43,301 nt of DNA from Kiritimatiellia bacterium (GCA_017527155.1 JAFXQI010000040.1:1-43301); one strand, 5' to 3'. Positions 31,370 to 39,122 are shown, counted from the stretch's first letter. Numbers and translations are program-made. Notes: generated by a model from the sequence alone, not told the origin.

Positions 31370-31678
31370 GTGTTCGTGGTGCCCGCCGGGGGCGTAGCTG
31401 CACGACCCGAAGGAGGAGGAGCCGCAGAAGCGGCACTTGCCGTGGCCGTAGCCGTGTTCGTGCTTTCCGTGCGGGGAGAGGGAGCAGGAGCCGTAGGAGG
31501 ACGAGCCGCAGAACATGCACTTGTCCCCGCCGGCATCCGTGTGCTTGTGGCACTTGGCGTACGGACACGATCCGTAGCCGGACGAACCGCAATAGGAGCA
31601 GGTGGCGCTTGCGGCGGAGGGAAGGGCGAAGGCCAGCGCGGCGGCCAGCAGGAGAGCGTGGGGAATGGATGGTTTCAT
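31367..31678 (-). CDS. Secreted Cys/His-rich protein with three CGSS repeats
   Basis: This is a 103-residue protein. A signal peptide (LLLAAALAFALPSAASA) is followed by three copies of C-x2-CGSS-x2-GSC: CSYCGSSGYGSC, CMFCGSSSYGSC and CRFCGSSSFGSC. They are spaced by His- and Lys-rich linkers (KCHKHTDAGGDK, SPHGKHEHGYGHGK), and the chain ends GGHHEH. Each repeat has three Cys and could bind zinc, copper or another metal, or form disulphides outside the cell. The repeats are near-identical, so they look recently duplicated. No family is recognised. The start lacks a Shine-Dalgarno and sits 10 nt from a -10 box. Confidence 0.85.
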   Translation of the reverse strand: MKPSIPHALLLAAALAFALPSAASATCSYCGSSGYGSCPYAKCHKHTDAGGDKCMFCGSSSYGSCSLSPHGKHEHGYGHGKCRFCGSSSFGSCSYAPGGHHEH

Positions 31679-31688
31679 GGTGCCGTCG

Positions 31689-31717
31689 AACGTACCGAAT
31701 CCCCCTCCGCGGGGCAA
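31689..31717 (-). promoter_or_regulatory. Candidate promoter of the Cys-rich gene, near-leaderless
   Basis: On the minus strand TTGCCC (31712-31717), a 17-bp spacer and TACGTT (31689-31694), 10 nt before the ATG. Confidence 0.5.
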
Positions 31718-31748
31718 GAACCCAAAAACGGAGGAAGGGCAATCCTTG

Positions 31749-32531
31749 TCACTCGTCCGGCACGGGGGTGAGGCAGACGCGGAAGCCGACGTTGTTGTAG
31801 CGGCAGGCGGGGGGGAGGGAGAGGCGGTCCTCGCGGAGGCGCCGGGTGAACCACTCGTCACCGCACCAGTTGCCGCCGCACACCACGCGCTCGGTGCCGG
31901 TGGCGGGGCCGGCGTAGTTCGCCGCGGGGGCCTTCGGCCACGGGGCGAACCAGTCCTCGCACCACTCGCTGACGTTGCCGTCCATGTCGAAGAGGCCCCA
32001 TTCCAGCGCATCCGGCCGCCCCGCGGGGTGGGTATGGCCTCCGCTGTTCTCGGCCGTCCAGGTCCGCGGGGAACGCCACCGGGCGGCTTGCTGCGCCAGG
32101 AGCCATTCCATTTCCGTCGGGAGGCGCAATCCCGTCCGGCGGCAGAACTCCATGGCGTCGTCCCAGGAGACGCATTCGACCGGCAGCTCCGCCCGACGGG
32201 AGGCCGCGGACAGCTCCTCGCCGCGGAAATGGGACGGATTGGTCTCCATCACGCCCGTCCACTGCTTCTGGGTCACCTCGCAGACGCCGATCCAAAAGCC
32301 CTCCACCGGCACCCTGCGGGAGGATTTCTTCTCCCCGGTGGGAACCTCGCCCGCCTCCATCCAGGTCAGCACCAGCTCCGCGCCGCCGGGCAGCACGACC
32401 GTCCGTTTTTCGAATGGTCCCTTTCCCGGCGGCAGGGTGCAGGGGCCCTCCGGCGGTGCGGCAAGGGCCGGCGACGCCACGAAGAACGCCGCCAGGGACG
32501 CGAACAGCCATCTGCACGCGCGTTTCACCAT
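31749..32531 (-). CDS. Secreted SUMF1/FGE-sulfatase-domain protein
   Basis: This is a 260-residue protein with a signal peptide (LFASLAAFFVASPALAAPP) and a formylglycine-generating-enzyme-like fold: FWIGVCEVTQKQWTGVM, LPVECVSWDDAMEFCRRTGL, RLPTEMEWLLAQQ, GLFDMDGNVSEWCEDWF and NNVGFRVCLTP. True FGEs oxidise sulfatase Cys or Ser, but many bacterial relatives tied to kinases have unknown or ligand-binding roles. Its start (ATGGTGA) overlaps the stop of the kinase gene, whose C-terminal domain is of the same family. It is therefore probably a partner of that signalling system rather than a sulfatase activator. Confidence 0.9.
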   Translation of the reverse strand: MVKRACRWLFASLAAFFVASPALAAPPEGPCTLPPGKGPFEKRTVVLPGGAELVLTWMEAGEVPTGEKKSSRRVPVEGFWIGVCEVTQKQWTGVMETNPSHFRGEELSAASRRAELPVECVSWDDAMEFCRRTGLRLPTEMEWLLAQQAARWRSPRTWTAENSGGHTHPAGRPDALEWGLFDMDGNVSEWCEDWFAPWPKAPAANYAGPATGTERVVCGGNWCGDEWFTRRLREDRLSLPPACRYNNVGFRVCLTPVPDE

Positions 32532-34402
32532 CTTCCCTCTTCCTTGGCCTCGTTTTCCCAGTGCGCGATGGCGTTCTTCAGCGCTTGTTTGGCGGGATTT
32601 TCGGGAGGGTTGCGCGGCTCCGCCCACAGGCGGAAGCCGATTTCGCCGGGGGCGGGACAGACCGCGTACGGGTAGTCGCTGGGGAGGGTGCCGGGTCCGG
32701 GGACGGCATGGTCGTAACGCTCCATGTGCCGCCGGACGAACCGGGGTTGCTCCAACACCGACTGCGGAACGCCCTCCCCCGCGGCGGAATCCGCCCAACT
32801 CCCGCCCATGCACAGGAATCCTTCCTTTCCGTCCTCCTCGCCCCAGGTGAAGGTCAGTTCGCGGACGTTCCCGAACAGGTCGGCGCAGGGGCCGTCCGCC
32901 GCCTTTTCGCCGACCGGATGCGTCCGCCCGCCGGCATTCTCCGCGAACCACCCCGCCGCCAAGCGGCCATCGGGGGCCGCGTCTTCCGCCAGCTCCTCCC
33001 ACTCCCGTGCCATCGGCAAGCGGAACTTCAGGTCTTCTTCCTTGGCGATGGAGGTCGCGTTGAGGCGTTCCAGGAACTCCAGGCACGCCCCCGGGGTCAG
33101 GGAATCCACGGGCAGATCATCGCCCTTGAAGCGCGAAGGGTTGCCGTCCATCAGGGCCGACCACTGCCTTTGGGTGACCTCGTGGCGTCCGCACCGGTAT
33201 GGAATCCAGTCTTTCATGCCCGGGGCGTTCTTTTGCATGTCGTCCACCAGCGAGAGGATGGCATCCTTTCTCCACTCCTCGGACTCGAAGCGCGACAAGG
33301 CGGCCACCCGCTCCGTAGTGGCGCCTGCCACGCGGACGCCCGGGGCAGGCGGCGCCGCGGGTTCGGGCGTGGCGATGGCTTCAGGGGGGGCGGGGGCTTC
33401 GGGGGCTGCCGGAAGCGCCGGAGTCTCCGGAGGGGCCGGTGTTTCCGGAGGGGGCGGGGGCTCGGGCGCGACCGTTGCGGGCGGCGCCTCCTCCCGCCAC
33501 GCGCTCCACAACCACGCGCCCGGCGCCGCGACCAGCACGAGCGCCAGCAGCGCCCACGTCCAATTCCGTCCCCGGTGCCGACGACGGATGGCCCGGAGCA
33601 TCGGTGCCACGTCCGGGTAGCGCTGGCGGGGCAGCGCGGCGGTCGCCCGCCGGATGATCTTCTCCCACGCGCGCGGCGGGTGGCCTTCAAAACACTCCTC
33701 CGCCAGCATACCCAGGGCATAGACGTCCGCCGCGGGCGTCGCGCCGCCGCCCGCGAACTGCTCCGGCGCCGAATGGCCCGGCGTGCCGACGCCCGCCTCG
33801 CGGCCGCCCACCACCGACGGCGACTGCCGTTCCGACGCCGCGTCCGACGGCGCGTCGCCCGTGCCGACGGCCTTCAGCAGGCCAAAATCCGCCAGGACGG
33901 CATGTCCGTCCTCGCGCCGCAGGATGTTCCCGGGCTTGATGTCGCGGTGGAGCCAGCCGCGGGCATGCAGGGTCGCCACGCCCTCCCCGACGTCGAGCAG
34001 GTAGCGCGCCACCCCGCGGTCATCCGAGGGCGGAGGGAACTCGTCGAGCAGCTCCATCGCCACCCACGGGCGTCCGTCCTCCATCCCCGCGCCGTAGAAC
34101 GCGGGGAACGACGGCCCGGGGTTGCCCATCATGAAGCGCGACTCCTTGTCGAACCGCGCCCGCGGCCCCTCCCCGTCGCGCCAGAGGACCTTCAGCGCGG
34201 CCCGCGTGCCGAGCCGCCGGTGCTTCGCGCAATAGACCTCGGAGCCGCCCCCGCGCGCGAGGAAGCCCGTGACCGTCCACTCGCCGACCTCCCGCCCGTC
34301 CTCCCACAGGCGCGGCGGCGCCTCTCCGCCCAGGTCTTCCTCGCCGGATTCGGCGAGGTACGCCGCCAGCAGCTCGTCGCTGTCATCGAATCCCGTCGAC
34401 AT
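32525..34402 (-). CDS. Membrane Ser/Thr protein kinase with extracytoplasmic SUMF1 domain
   Basis: This is a 625-residue protein. Residues 40-265 are a Hanks-type kinase with a glycine loop LARGGGSEVY, Lys71 (ALKVL), catalytic HRDIKPGN (Asp154), ADFG (Asp172) and HSAPEQF. TM lies at 281-299, followed by a Pro/Ala/Glu linker (305-355) and a SUMF1-type domain (395-605: CGRHEVTQRQWSALM, FRLPMAREWEELAED, DLFGNVREL, EIGFRLWAEP). The N-terminal 38 residues are acidic. The SUMF domain should lie outside the membrane and may sense a ligand. The gene overlaps the sigma-factor gene by 20 nt and the secreted SUMF gene by 7 nt. An ECF sigma factor fused by operon to such a kinase suggests the kinase controls sigma activity by phosphorylation. 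Confidence 0.93.
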   Translation of the reverse strand: MSTGFDDSDELLAAYLAESGEEDLGGEAPPRLWEDGREVGEWTVTGFLARGGGSEVYCAKHRRLGTRAALKVLWRDGEGPRARFDKESRFMMGNPGPSFPAFYGAGMEDGRPWVAMELLDEFPPPSDDRGVARYLLDVGEGVATLHARGWLHRDIKPGNILRREDGHAVLADFGLLKAVGTGDAPSDAASERQSPSVVGGREAGVGTPGHSAPEQFAGGGATPAADVYALGMLAEECFEGHPPRAWEKIIRRATAALPRQRYPDVAPMLRAIRRRHRGRNWTWALLALVLVAAPGAWLWSAWREEAPPATVAPEPPPPPETPAPPETPALPAAPEAPAPPEAIATPEPAAPPAPGVRVAGATTERVAALSRFESEEWRKDAILSLVDDMQKNAPGMKDWIPYRCGRHEVTQRQWSALMDGNPSRFKGDDLPVDSLTPGACLEFLERLNATSIAKEEDLKFRLPMAREWEELAEDAAPDGRLAAGWFAENAGGRTHPVGEKAADGPCADLFGNVRELTFTWGEEDGKEGFLCMGGSWADSAAGEGVPQSVLEQPRFVRRHMERYDHAVPGPGTLPSDYPYAVCPAPGEIGFRLWAEPRNPPENPAKQALKNAIAHWENEAKEEGRW

Positions 34403-34973
34403 CCTTCAGCCTCTCCACGAGCTCCCGCAGGCGGTCCGTCATCCGCTTCTTCGTGACGTCCACCACGCCGCGGGAGACCCCCAGGGACTCCGCGACGGCC
34501 TGCGGCTTCTCGCCGCGCAGCGCCGTCCGCAGGAAGATCTGCTTGCCCCGCGCCCCCAGCCGCGGATTGTCCATCAGCTGGCCCAGCGCCACGGCATAGA
34601 CCGTCCGGCGCCACGCCTCCGCCGCGCCCCCCGCGACGCCGTCCGGCGCATCCCGCGTCGCGAGCGCCTCCGCCTCGCCCCGGCGCCCGGCCTTGCGCAG
34701 CGCGTCGACGGCCTTGTGGCGCAGGACGCCCGTCAGGAAATTGTGGAACGCCCCCTTCCGGTCCTCGCGCTCGACGTACCCCGGCAGCGCCTTCATCACC
34801 CCCAGCAGCGTCTCCTGGATCAGGTCGTCGGCCTCCACCCCGGGAAAGCGCTCCCGCGCGTGCGCCTCCAGCATCGGCCGGTACTTCGCGACGAACTCCG
34901 CCCAGCGCGGATGCTCCGCCGCGCCGGCGATCTGCTTGAGCAGTGTCGTGGATGTCGTCGGAACCTTGGCCAT
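34383..34973 (-). CDS. ECF-type RNA polymerase sigma factor
   Basis: This is a 196-residue protein. Sigma-2 region at 20-95: FVAKYRPMLEAHARERFPGV, EADDLIQETLLGVMKALPGY, FHNFLTGVLRHKAVDALRK. Sigma-4 at 130-190: IFLRTALRGEKPQAVAESLG and VSRGVVDVTKKRMTDRLREL, a helix-turn-helix. No anti-sigma gene is adjacent; instead the Ser/Thr kinase gene overlaps its end by 20 nt. In several PVC-group ECF families, control by a neighbouring kinase replaces the classical anti-sigma factor. The helix-turn-helix is intact. Confidence 0.92.
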   Translation of the reverse strand: MAKVPTTSTTLLKQIAGAAEHPRWAEFVAKYRPMLEAHARERFPGVEADDLIQETLLGVMKALPGYVEREDRKGAFHNFLTGVLRHKAVDALRKAGRRGEAEALATRDAPDGVAGGAAEAWRRTVYAVALGQLMDNPRLGARGKQIFLRTALRGEKPQAVAESLGVSRGVVDVTKKRMTDRLRELVERLKDVDGIR

Positions 34974-34979
34974 GCCTTT

Positions 34980-35008
34980 CCCCTACTCTTCCGCGCGCAT
35001 CCCATCAA
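34980..35008 (-). promoter_or_regulatory. Candidate promoter of the sigma-kinase operon
   Basis: On the minus strand TTGATG (35003-35008), a 17-bp spacer and TAGGGG (34980-34985), ending 6 nt before the sigma-factor ATG. If the operon is self-activated, an ECF-type promoter would be expected, and I cannot distinguish the two. Confidence 0.4.
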
Positions 35009-35029
35009 GCGCAAATCCGCCCCTCCCCA

Positions 35030-35185
35030 GGAGCGCGACCCTCCCGATGCGCTCTCCACGGGGAGGGACGCGCTTCTGCGCGTCCGCTGTGGGAATTGGC
35101 TGGCAAGACAACGGCTTGCGGCCACACTGTTTCCGCAACCGCTCTTGAGGGCGGACAACTTCCGGAAAGCCACGGCAAACGCAAA
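35030..35185 (+). repeat. R1 dispersed repeat, full copy
   Basis: AGCGCGACCCTCCCGATGCG through GGACGCGCTTCTGCGCGTCC, GACAACGGCTTGCGGCCACA and the trailing ACTTCCGGAAAGCCACGG. The last block also occurs in the 2898 copy, which helps define the right end of R1. The remainder of 34974-35415 holds only an ATG45 copy. Confidence 0.8.
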
Positions 35186-35278
35186 ACGCCCTGGAGTTTC
35201 CCGCCGCCCCCTCCACTTTCCCAAAACGCCCGCCAACCTCTTTTCCCCGCGGTCGGGGACACGGCGGATGGGATGCTC

Positions 35279-35340
35279 GCGAGATTATGGAAAACCGCCC
35301 TGTTTTCCCTGTTCCCGAGACATCGGATTGCCCATGAACG
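35279..35340 (+). repeat. ATG45 dispersed element, copy G
   Basis: GCGAGATTATGGAAAAC-CGCCCT-GTTTTCC gives a good stem-loop, followed by a variable segment and CCCATGAACGCAC. The spacing is exactly 45 nt. The plus strand downstream has only the converging hpf gene. Confidence 0.8.
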
Positions 35341-35415
35341 CACAGGGCGGCGTCCCCGGAAAATGCAAAGCGCGCCGTCGCGGGAAAGCGGCGGCGCGCG
35401 GCGGCAGCGGGTGTT

Positions 35416-35754
35416 TTACATGCCGGCGGGGGGCTCGGCGTCGGCAAGGCGCTGGCGCTCCTGGCCGCGGGCGATCATCTTGTCGCGGGACTTGCGGAGC
35501 TGCTTGTCGATGCGGTCCGCCGCCGCGTCAATCGAGGCGTAGAGGTCGTTGGACGTCTCTTCGGCTTCCAGGTGCATCTTGTCCCGGCCCTGGACGATCA
35601 CGGCCGCCGTGAAGCGGTACTTCTCGTTGGTGCAGATGACGTGGCAGCTCTCCACGCGCGGATAGTCCCCGATGACGGGAAGAAGGCGCGACTCCACCCG
35701 GTCCTTGATGCTGTCGTTGATTTCGACGTTGCGGCCCGTGATTTTGATGTCCAT
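35416..35754 (-). CDS. hpf: Ribosome hibernation promoting factor
   Basis: This 112-residue short HPF/YfiA-family protein begins MDIKITGRNVEINDSIKDRV and continues TAAVIVQGRDKMHLEAEETS and NDLYASIDAAADRIDKQLRK. It binds the 30S decoding centre and, in the short form, promotes 100S ribosome dimers with RMF where that exists. AAGGAGC precedes the ATG. It follows lptB after 42 nt. In many proteobacteria the order is lptB-rpoN-hpf; here rpoN is missing from the cluster. Confidence 0.94.
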   Translation of the reverse strand: MDIKITGRNVEINDSIKDRVESRLLPVIGDYPRVESCHVICTNEKYRFTAAVIVQGRDKMHLEAEETSNDLYASIDAAADRIDKQLRKSRDKMIARGQERQRLADAEPPAGM

Positions 35755-35796
35755 GCTTGCTCCTTGTTGGTTGGTTTGCGGGGGCCGACGCGGCCC

Positions 35797-36549
35797 CTAC
35801 ATCGTGAATCCCTCCCCGAGGTATTTCTTGCGCGCTTCCGGGTCGTTCACCAGGAACTCGCGCGTGCCTTCGCACAGGACCGAGCCGGAATAGACGACGT
35901 AGGCGCGGTCCACGACGGAAAGCGTCTCGCGCACGTTGTGGTCCGTGATCAGGATGCCCAGCCCGCGGCGCTTGAGGTCGAGGATGATCTGCTGGACGTC
36001 GTAGACCGCGAGGGGGTCGACGCCGCTGAACGGCTCGTCGAGCAGGATCAGCGACGGGTTCGTCACCAGCGCGCGGGTGATTTCGAGGCGGCGGCGCTCG
36101 CCGCCCGAGAGGGTGTAGGCCTTCTGCTTGGCGAGGTAGGCGATCTTCAGCTCGTCGAGCAGGTACTCCAGGCGTTCGCGGCGCTCGCGGGCGCCGAGGG
36201 GGAGCGTTTCGAGGATGGCGAGGACGTTCTCCTCGACGGTGAGGTTCCGGAAGATGCTCGGCTCCTGCGCGAGGTAGCCAAGGCCCATGCGGGCGCGCTT
36301 GAACATGGGCAGGCGGGTGACCTCGCGGCCCTTGAAGTAGACGTGGCCGGAGGTGGGGCGGATGATGCCCGTGATCATGTAGAACGTGGTGGTCTTGCCG
36401 GCGCCGTTCGGGCCGAGCAACCCGACGATCTCGCCGGGGCGCACGTTCATGTTGATGCCGTTGACGACGCGGCGGCGGCGGTATTCCTTGACCAAATCCT
36501 TGGTCTCCACCAGCATTTCCTGTGTATCGGGCGTTGGATTGTCGCTCAC
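35797..36549 (-). CDS. lptB: Lipopolysaccharide export ATPase
   Basis: This 250-residue ABC ATPase has Walker A GPNGAGKTT, the Q-loop in LAQEPSIFRNLTVEEN, signature LSGGERRR, Walker B LILLDEPFSGVDP and ILITDHNVRETL. The LAQEPSIFR and TDHNVRETL segments are typical of LptB, which drives LPS extraction from the inner membrane with LptF/LptG. This implies a diderm envelope. The start is a GTG with GAGGAG 7 nt upstream. ATG at 36513 (MLVETKDLVKEY) is an alternative without a ribosome binding site. Confidence 0.94.
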   Translation of the reverse strand: MSDNPTPDTQEMLVETKDLVKEYRRRRVVNGINMNVRPGEIVGLLGPNGAGKTTTFYMITGIIRPTSGHVYFKGREVTRLPMFKRARMGLGYLAQEPSIFRNLTVEENVLAILETLPLGARERRERLEYLLDELKIAYLAKQKAYTLSGGERRRLEITRALVTNPSLILLDEPFSGVDPLAVYDVQQIILDLKRRGLGILITDHNVRETLSVVDRAYVVYSGSVLCEGTREFLVNDPEARKKYLGEGFTM

Positions 36550-36572
36550 CGCTTGCTCCTCGTTACGCCTGC

Positions 36573-36601
36573 ATCCTACCGCGCCTCCCGCCCTCCCGCA
36601 A
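36573..36601 (-). promoter_or_regulatory. Promoter of lptB-hpf
   Basis: On the minus strand TTGCGG (36596-36601), a 17-bp spacer and TAGGAT (36573-36578), about 23 nt before the GTG start with GAGGAG in between. Confidence 0.6.
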
Positions 36602-36701
36602 GTGTTCTTTCCTGCCCCCGCGCGCCCGGGGCCGACCGGGCGCATCTCCGCTTTGTGCAGGCTCCCCCGCAGGCGGACAGGGAAGACGGGGGAGGCCGGG
36701 G

Positions 36702-37198
36702 AAAAACTCCGATTGGTCCGATTCCCTCCGCTACCGCTCCGGGGCGCTCGGCCTTTCCGGAACCTGTCCTTGGCGAGCGGACGGACACTCCGGTTTTTCC
36801 GATCGAGTTGTCACGCAAAACCTTGTGTTTTTCCATGCGCAGGGATGGGTAGGGCGGGCAGTCCCTGCCCGCCGGCGCCAGAAATGCCGACAGAATGCGC
36901 CGGAGATGCGCGGACGCATGTTTCCCGTTCGTTCTGGCCGAATGGCATCCGCACATCCAACGTCATCCGATGGTCCGTTCCGGCAACCGGCGGCGAAGGG
37001 ACTCGCCGCCCTACCCGGCTTCGCACGAGAGCAAACACATGGGTTTGCCCGAGGGCTGGGCGCCACCTGGGACGCCCATGGTGCCGCACAGGAAATCGGA
37101 ACAATCGGAGTGTCCATCCGGGGCCGGGAAATCCTCTCCCGATTCCCCGCATCCCGGAGCGGTAGCGGAGGGAATCGGAAAAACCGGAGTTGGTTTCC
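36702..37198. repeat. About 500-bp imperfect palindrome with a nested R3 element
   Basis: The left arm (36702-36804: GATTCCCTCCGCTACCGCTC, later GGACACTCCGGTTTTTCCGA) is the approximate reverse complement of the right arm (37093-37198: GAGCGGTAGCGGAGGGAATC, AATCGGAGTGTCCATCCGG). The centre, 36805 to about 37050, is an R3 element whose own ends are inverted: GAGTTGTCA near GGGTAGGGCGGGCAGTCCC on the left, GGGACTCGCCGCCCTACCC and AAACACATGGGTTTGC on the right. There is no plausible gene inside. It occupies most of the gap between lptB and the MFS pair. Confidence 0.8.
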
Positions 37199-37281
37199 TC
37201 CGGCAAGCGGGCGTTCGGGTCGAGGTCTCCCCGGGGGGAGACCTTGCACAACCCGGAGATGCGCCCGGGCCCCCCCTTTCA

Positions 37282-37599
37282 TCACAAGGCCATCCCCGTC
37301 GCATAGCTGGCGACGTTCATGGCGGCGGCGAGGCCGAGCAGGCGCAGCCGGGACACGCCGCGGTAGACCGCGCACAGCATTCCCCACTCCGCCGCCAGCA
37401 CGACGCCCTCGCACGCCGCGACGAATCCCGGCGCGTACCCGAACCGCGCCAGCACCAGCATCAAGACCGGATGCGTCACCAGGTTCACGCCCGCGACGGT
37501 CGCGCCCCAGCGGGACAGGCGTGCCCATCCCGCCGTCGCGGTATATTCGAGGGTGATGTTCACCCATTCCCAGGCCAGAAGACGGAGCAGCTCGTTCAC
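37282..37599 (-). CDS. Small integral membrane protein
   Basis: This 105-residue protein (reading NELLRLLAWEWVNITLEYTA from residue 2) has three or four hydrophobic segments, such as VNLVTHPVLMLVLARFGYAP and LGLAAAMNVASYATGMAL. I recognise no family. The GTG start overlaps the TGA of the upstream MFS-like gene (GTGA), so it is probably translationally coupled and may work with it. Confidence 0.75.
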   Translation of the reverse strand: MNELLRLLAWEWVNITLEYTATAGWARLSRWGATVAGVNLVTHPVLMLVLARFGYAPGFVAACEGVVLAAEWGMLCAVYRGVSRLRLLGLAAAMNVASYATGMAL

Positions 37600-38567
37600 A
37601 GGAGACTCCCCGCGAACAGGCCGAGGCAGTTGAGACCGAACGCGGCCCCGCCGCGGCCCCCCGTCCGGTCGTACACCATCGACAGTACCGGCCCCGTCGC
37701 CAGTTGCGCCACGAAGAGCAGCGCCAGCCACGCCCCCGTCCACGCCGGATCGCACGCGAACGCCAGCAGCGCGCTGCCTCCCACGCTCGCCGCCGTCACC
37801 CGTCCCCGCCCGCACCGCTCGCCGAGATACCCCCCCGCCGCCTTGCCCGCCAGCGTCACCGCCGCCCCCGCGAAGAGCAGCACCGCGCCGCCTCCCGCCG
37901 TCCGCATCCCCGCCTGCAAGCCCGCCCAGCTCCGCCACGCGATCAGCAGGAACAGCCCCCCCAGCACGGCCAGCGCCGCCATCCTCGGCACCCCGTCTCC
38001 GTCATCCCGCCCCGGCGCCGGCATGGCCGCCCTCCGGGCGCCCCGTCCTTGCGCCCCCTCTCCCCCATTCCACCGGACCGCCGCCCATCCGCCGCACGCC
38101 GCCAGCGCCCCTGCCCAGACCCACGGCCAGATCCCCGCCGCATGCCCCATTCCCAGCTTGCCCGCCATCAGCCCCAGCGCCCCCGTCGCGATGAACACGC
38201 CAATCGGCCCGCCGCGCCCGCCGTGTTCCTCCAGCAGATGCTTTCCCGCCGCCAGATGGAACAGCGCGTTGCCCAGGCACACCGCGAGCAGCACGCCCCA
38301 TCCGCCCGCGCCCAGCACCGACGCCACCGCCCCGCCGACCGCCAGCGCCGTCCCCGCGAACAGCCCGCCCCTCACCAGCCCCGGACACGCATCCAGCGCC
38401 ACCCCGAACGGCAGTTGCAGCGCGAACGCCACCGCGTTGTACGCCATCACCCGCTCCCACGTCACGCCCCCCGCCAGCAGCACCCCGTACGAACACGCGT
38501 CCACCAGCGGATGCATCGCCGTGAACAACCCCAGCATGCCCGGACGGCCCGTTTCGCTCTGACTCAT
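37596..38567 (-). CDS. MFS-like multi-pass membrane protein
   Basis: This 323-residue protein has about ten membrane segments, a central charged loop (RWNGGEGAQGRGARRAAM) dividing two halves, and MFS-like loops such as AGKAAGGYLGERCGRGRV. It starts FTAMHPLVDACSYGVLLAGG. It is shorter than a typical 12-TM transporter (about 400 residues), and the substrate is unknown. AAGGAGG precedes the ATG at 38567. In that leader a tiny reading frame ATGAAGCGATGA overlaps the true start. It forms an operon with the small membrane protein gene downstream. Confidence 0.75.
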   Translation of the reverse strand: MSQSETGRPGMLGLFTAMHPLVDACSYGVLLAGGVTWERVMAYNAVAFALQLPFGVALDACPGLVRGGLFAGTALAVGGAVASVLGAGGWGVLLAVCLGNALFHLAAGKHLLEEHGGRGGPIGVFIATGALGLMAGKLGMGHAAGIWPWVWAGALAACGGWAAVRWNGGEGAQGRGARRAAMPAPGRDDGDGVPRMAALAVLGGLFLLIAWRSWAGLQAGMRTAGGGAVLLFAGAAVTLAGKAAGGYLGERCGRGRVTAASVGGSALLAFACDPAWTGAWLALLFVAQLATGPVLSMVYDRTGGRGGAAFGLNCLGLFAGSLL

Positions 38568-38663
38568 CGCTTCATCCTCCTTGTCTCAACCCGTTTTTCA
38601 AAAGATAACACCTTCCCACAACCCCTTGTCAGGCGATAATCCACCGCCCTGTTCCCTCGCACC

Positions 38664-38697
38664 GCCCCGGTAGGGGCCGACCTCCGGGCGGCCCGCC
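38664..38697. repeat. GTAGGGGCCGACCTCCGGGCGG repeat, copy 1
   Basis: CCGGTAGGGGCCGACC followed by TCCGGGCGGCCCGCC recurs with few changes at 41061-41098 (CGGCAGGGGCCGGCC, TCCGGGCGGCCCGCC). It is self-complementary in part (GGGCGGCCCGCC). Intergenic. Confidence 0.65.
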
Positions 38698-38730
38698 AAA
38701 TACGTTTCCGTAATGCCTCCAAACTGGAAT

Positions 38731-38790
38731 GCGAGATTATGGAAAATCGTCGCTTTTTCTCCGTTTTCACCCATTCCGTCCCCCCATGGG
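38731..38790 (+). repeat. ATG45 dispersed element, copy H, abutting R3
   Basis: GCGAGATTATGGAAAATCG, CTTTTTCTCCG, GTTTTCACCCATTCC, a C run and ATG at 38786-38788. The spacing is exactly 45 nt. The usual AAC after the ATG is replaced by GGAGTTGCC, which is the left end of the R3 element, so R3 appears to have joined or inserted exactly at the ATG. Confidence 0.8.
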
Positions 38791-39045
38791 AGTTGCCAGA
38801 CGAAAAACTTGCGATTCCCCGTGTGAAAGGACGGGTAGGGCGGGCAGTCCCTGCCCGCCGGAGCATGGAATGCCGGAGGGACGCATCGGCGAAGCGCGGA
38901 CGCCTGTTTTCCCTTTGCCGCGGCCGGATGGCCTCCGCACATCCCGAGATCTCCGCTTTCACGTCCCGGCTTCCGGCGGCGAAGGGACTCGCCGCCCCAC
39001 CCGGCTTCGCGCGGGCGAAAACACATGGTTTTCGCCTGACAACTC
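38790..39045. mobile_element. R3 MITE-like element, copy 2
   Basis: This 256-bp block has imperfect terminal inverted repeats of about 70 bp. Left: GAGTTGCCAGACGAAAAAC ... GGGTAGGGCGGGCAGTCCC. Right, read inward from the minus strand: GAGTTGTCAGGCGAAAACC ... GGGTGGGGCGGCGAGTCCC. The interior matches the R3 copy at 36805-37050 (CGGACGC.TGTTT.CC...ATGGC.TCCGCACATCC). It has no open frame for a transposase. A non-autonomous element is the best guess; target-site duplications were not found. Confidence 0.6.
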
Positions 39046-39122
39046 CATCGGAACAAACCGCCCGCCCCGCCCTGGTAGGCCCACCTCCATCTCGATTTAA
39101 CTCTCTCGTCCACAGTAGAATC

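Noticed and set aside
31749-32531. A true sulfatase-activating FGE
   Set aside because: No sulfatase gene is adjacent, and overlap with a kinase of the same domain type points to a signalling role instead.
36702-37198. Open frames across the palindrome as a transposase
   Set aside because: None has codon bias, length or motifs of a transposase; the frames arise from the inverted repeats.
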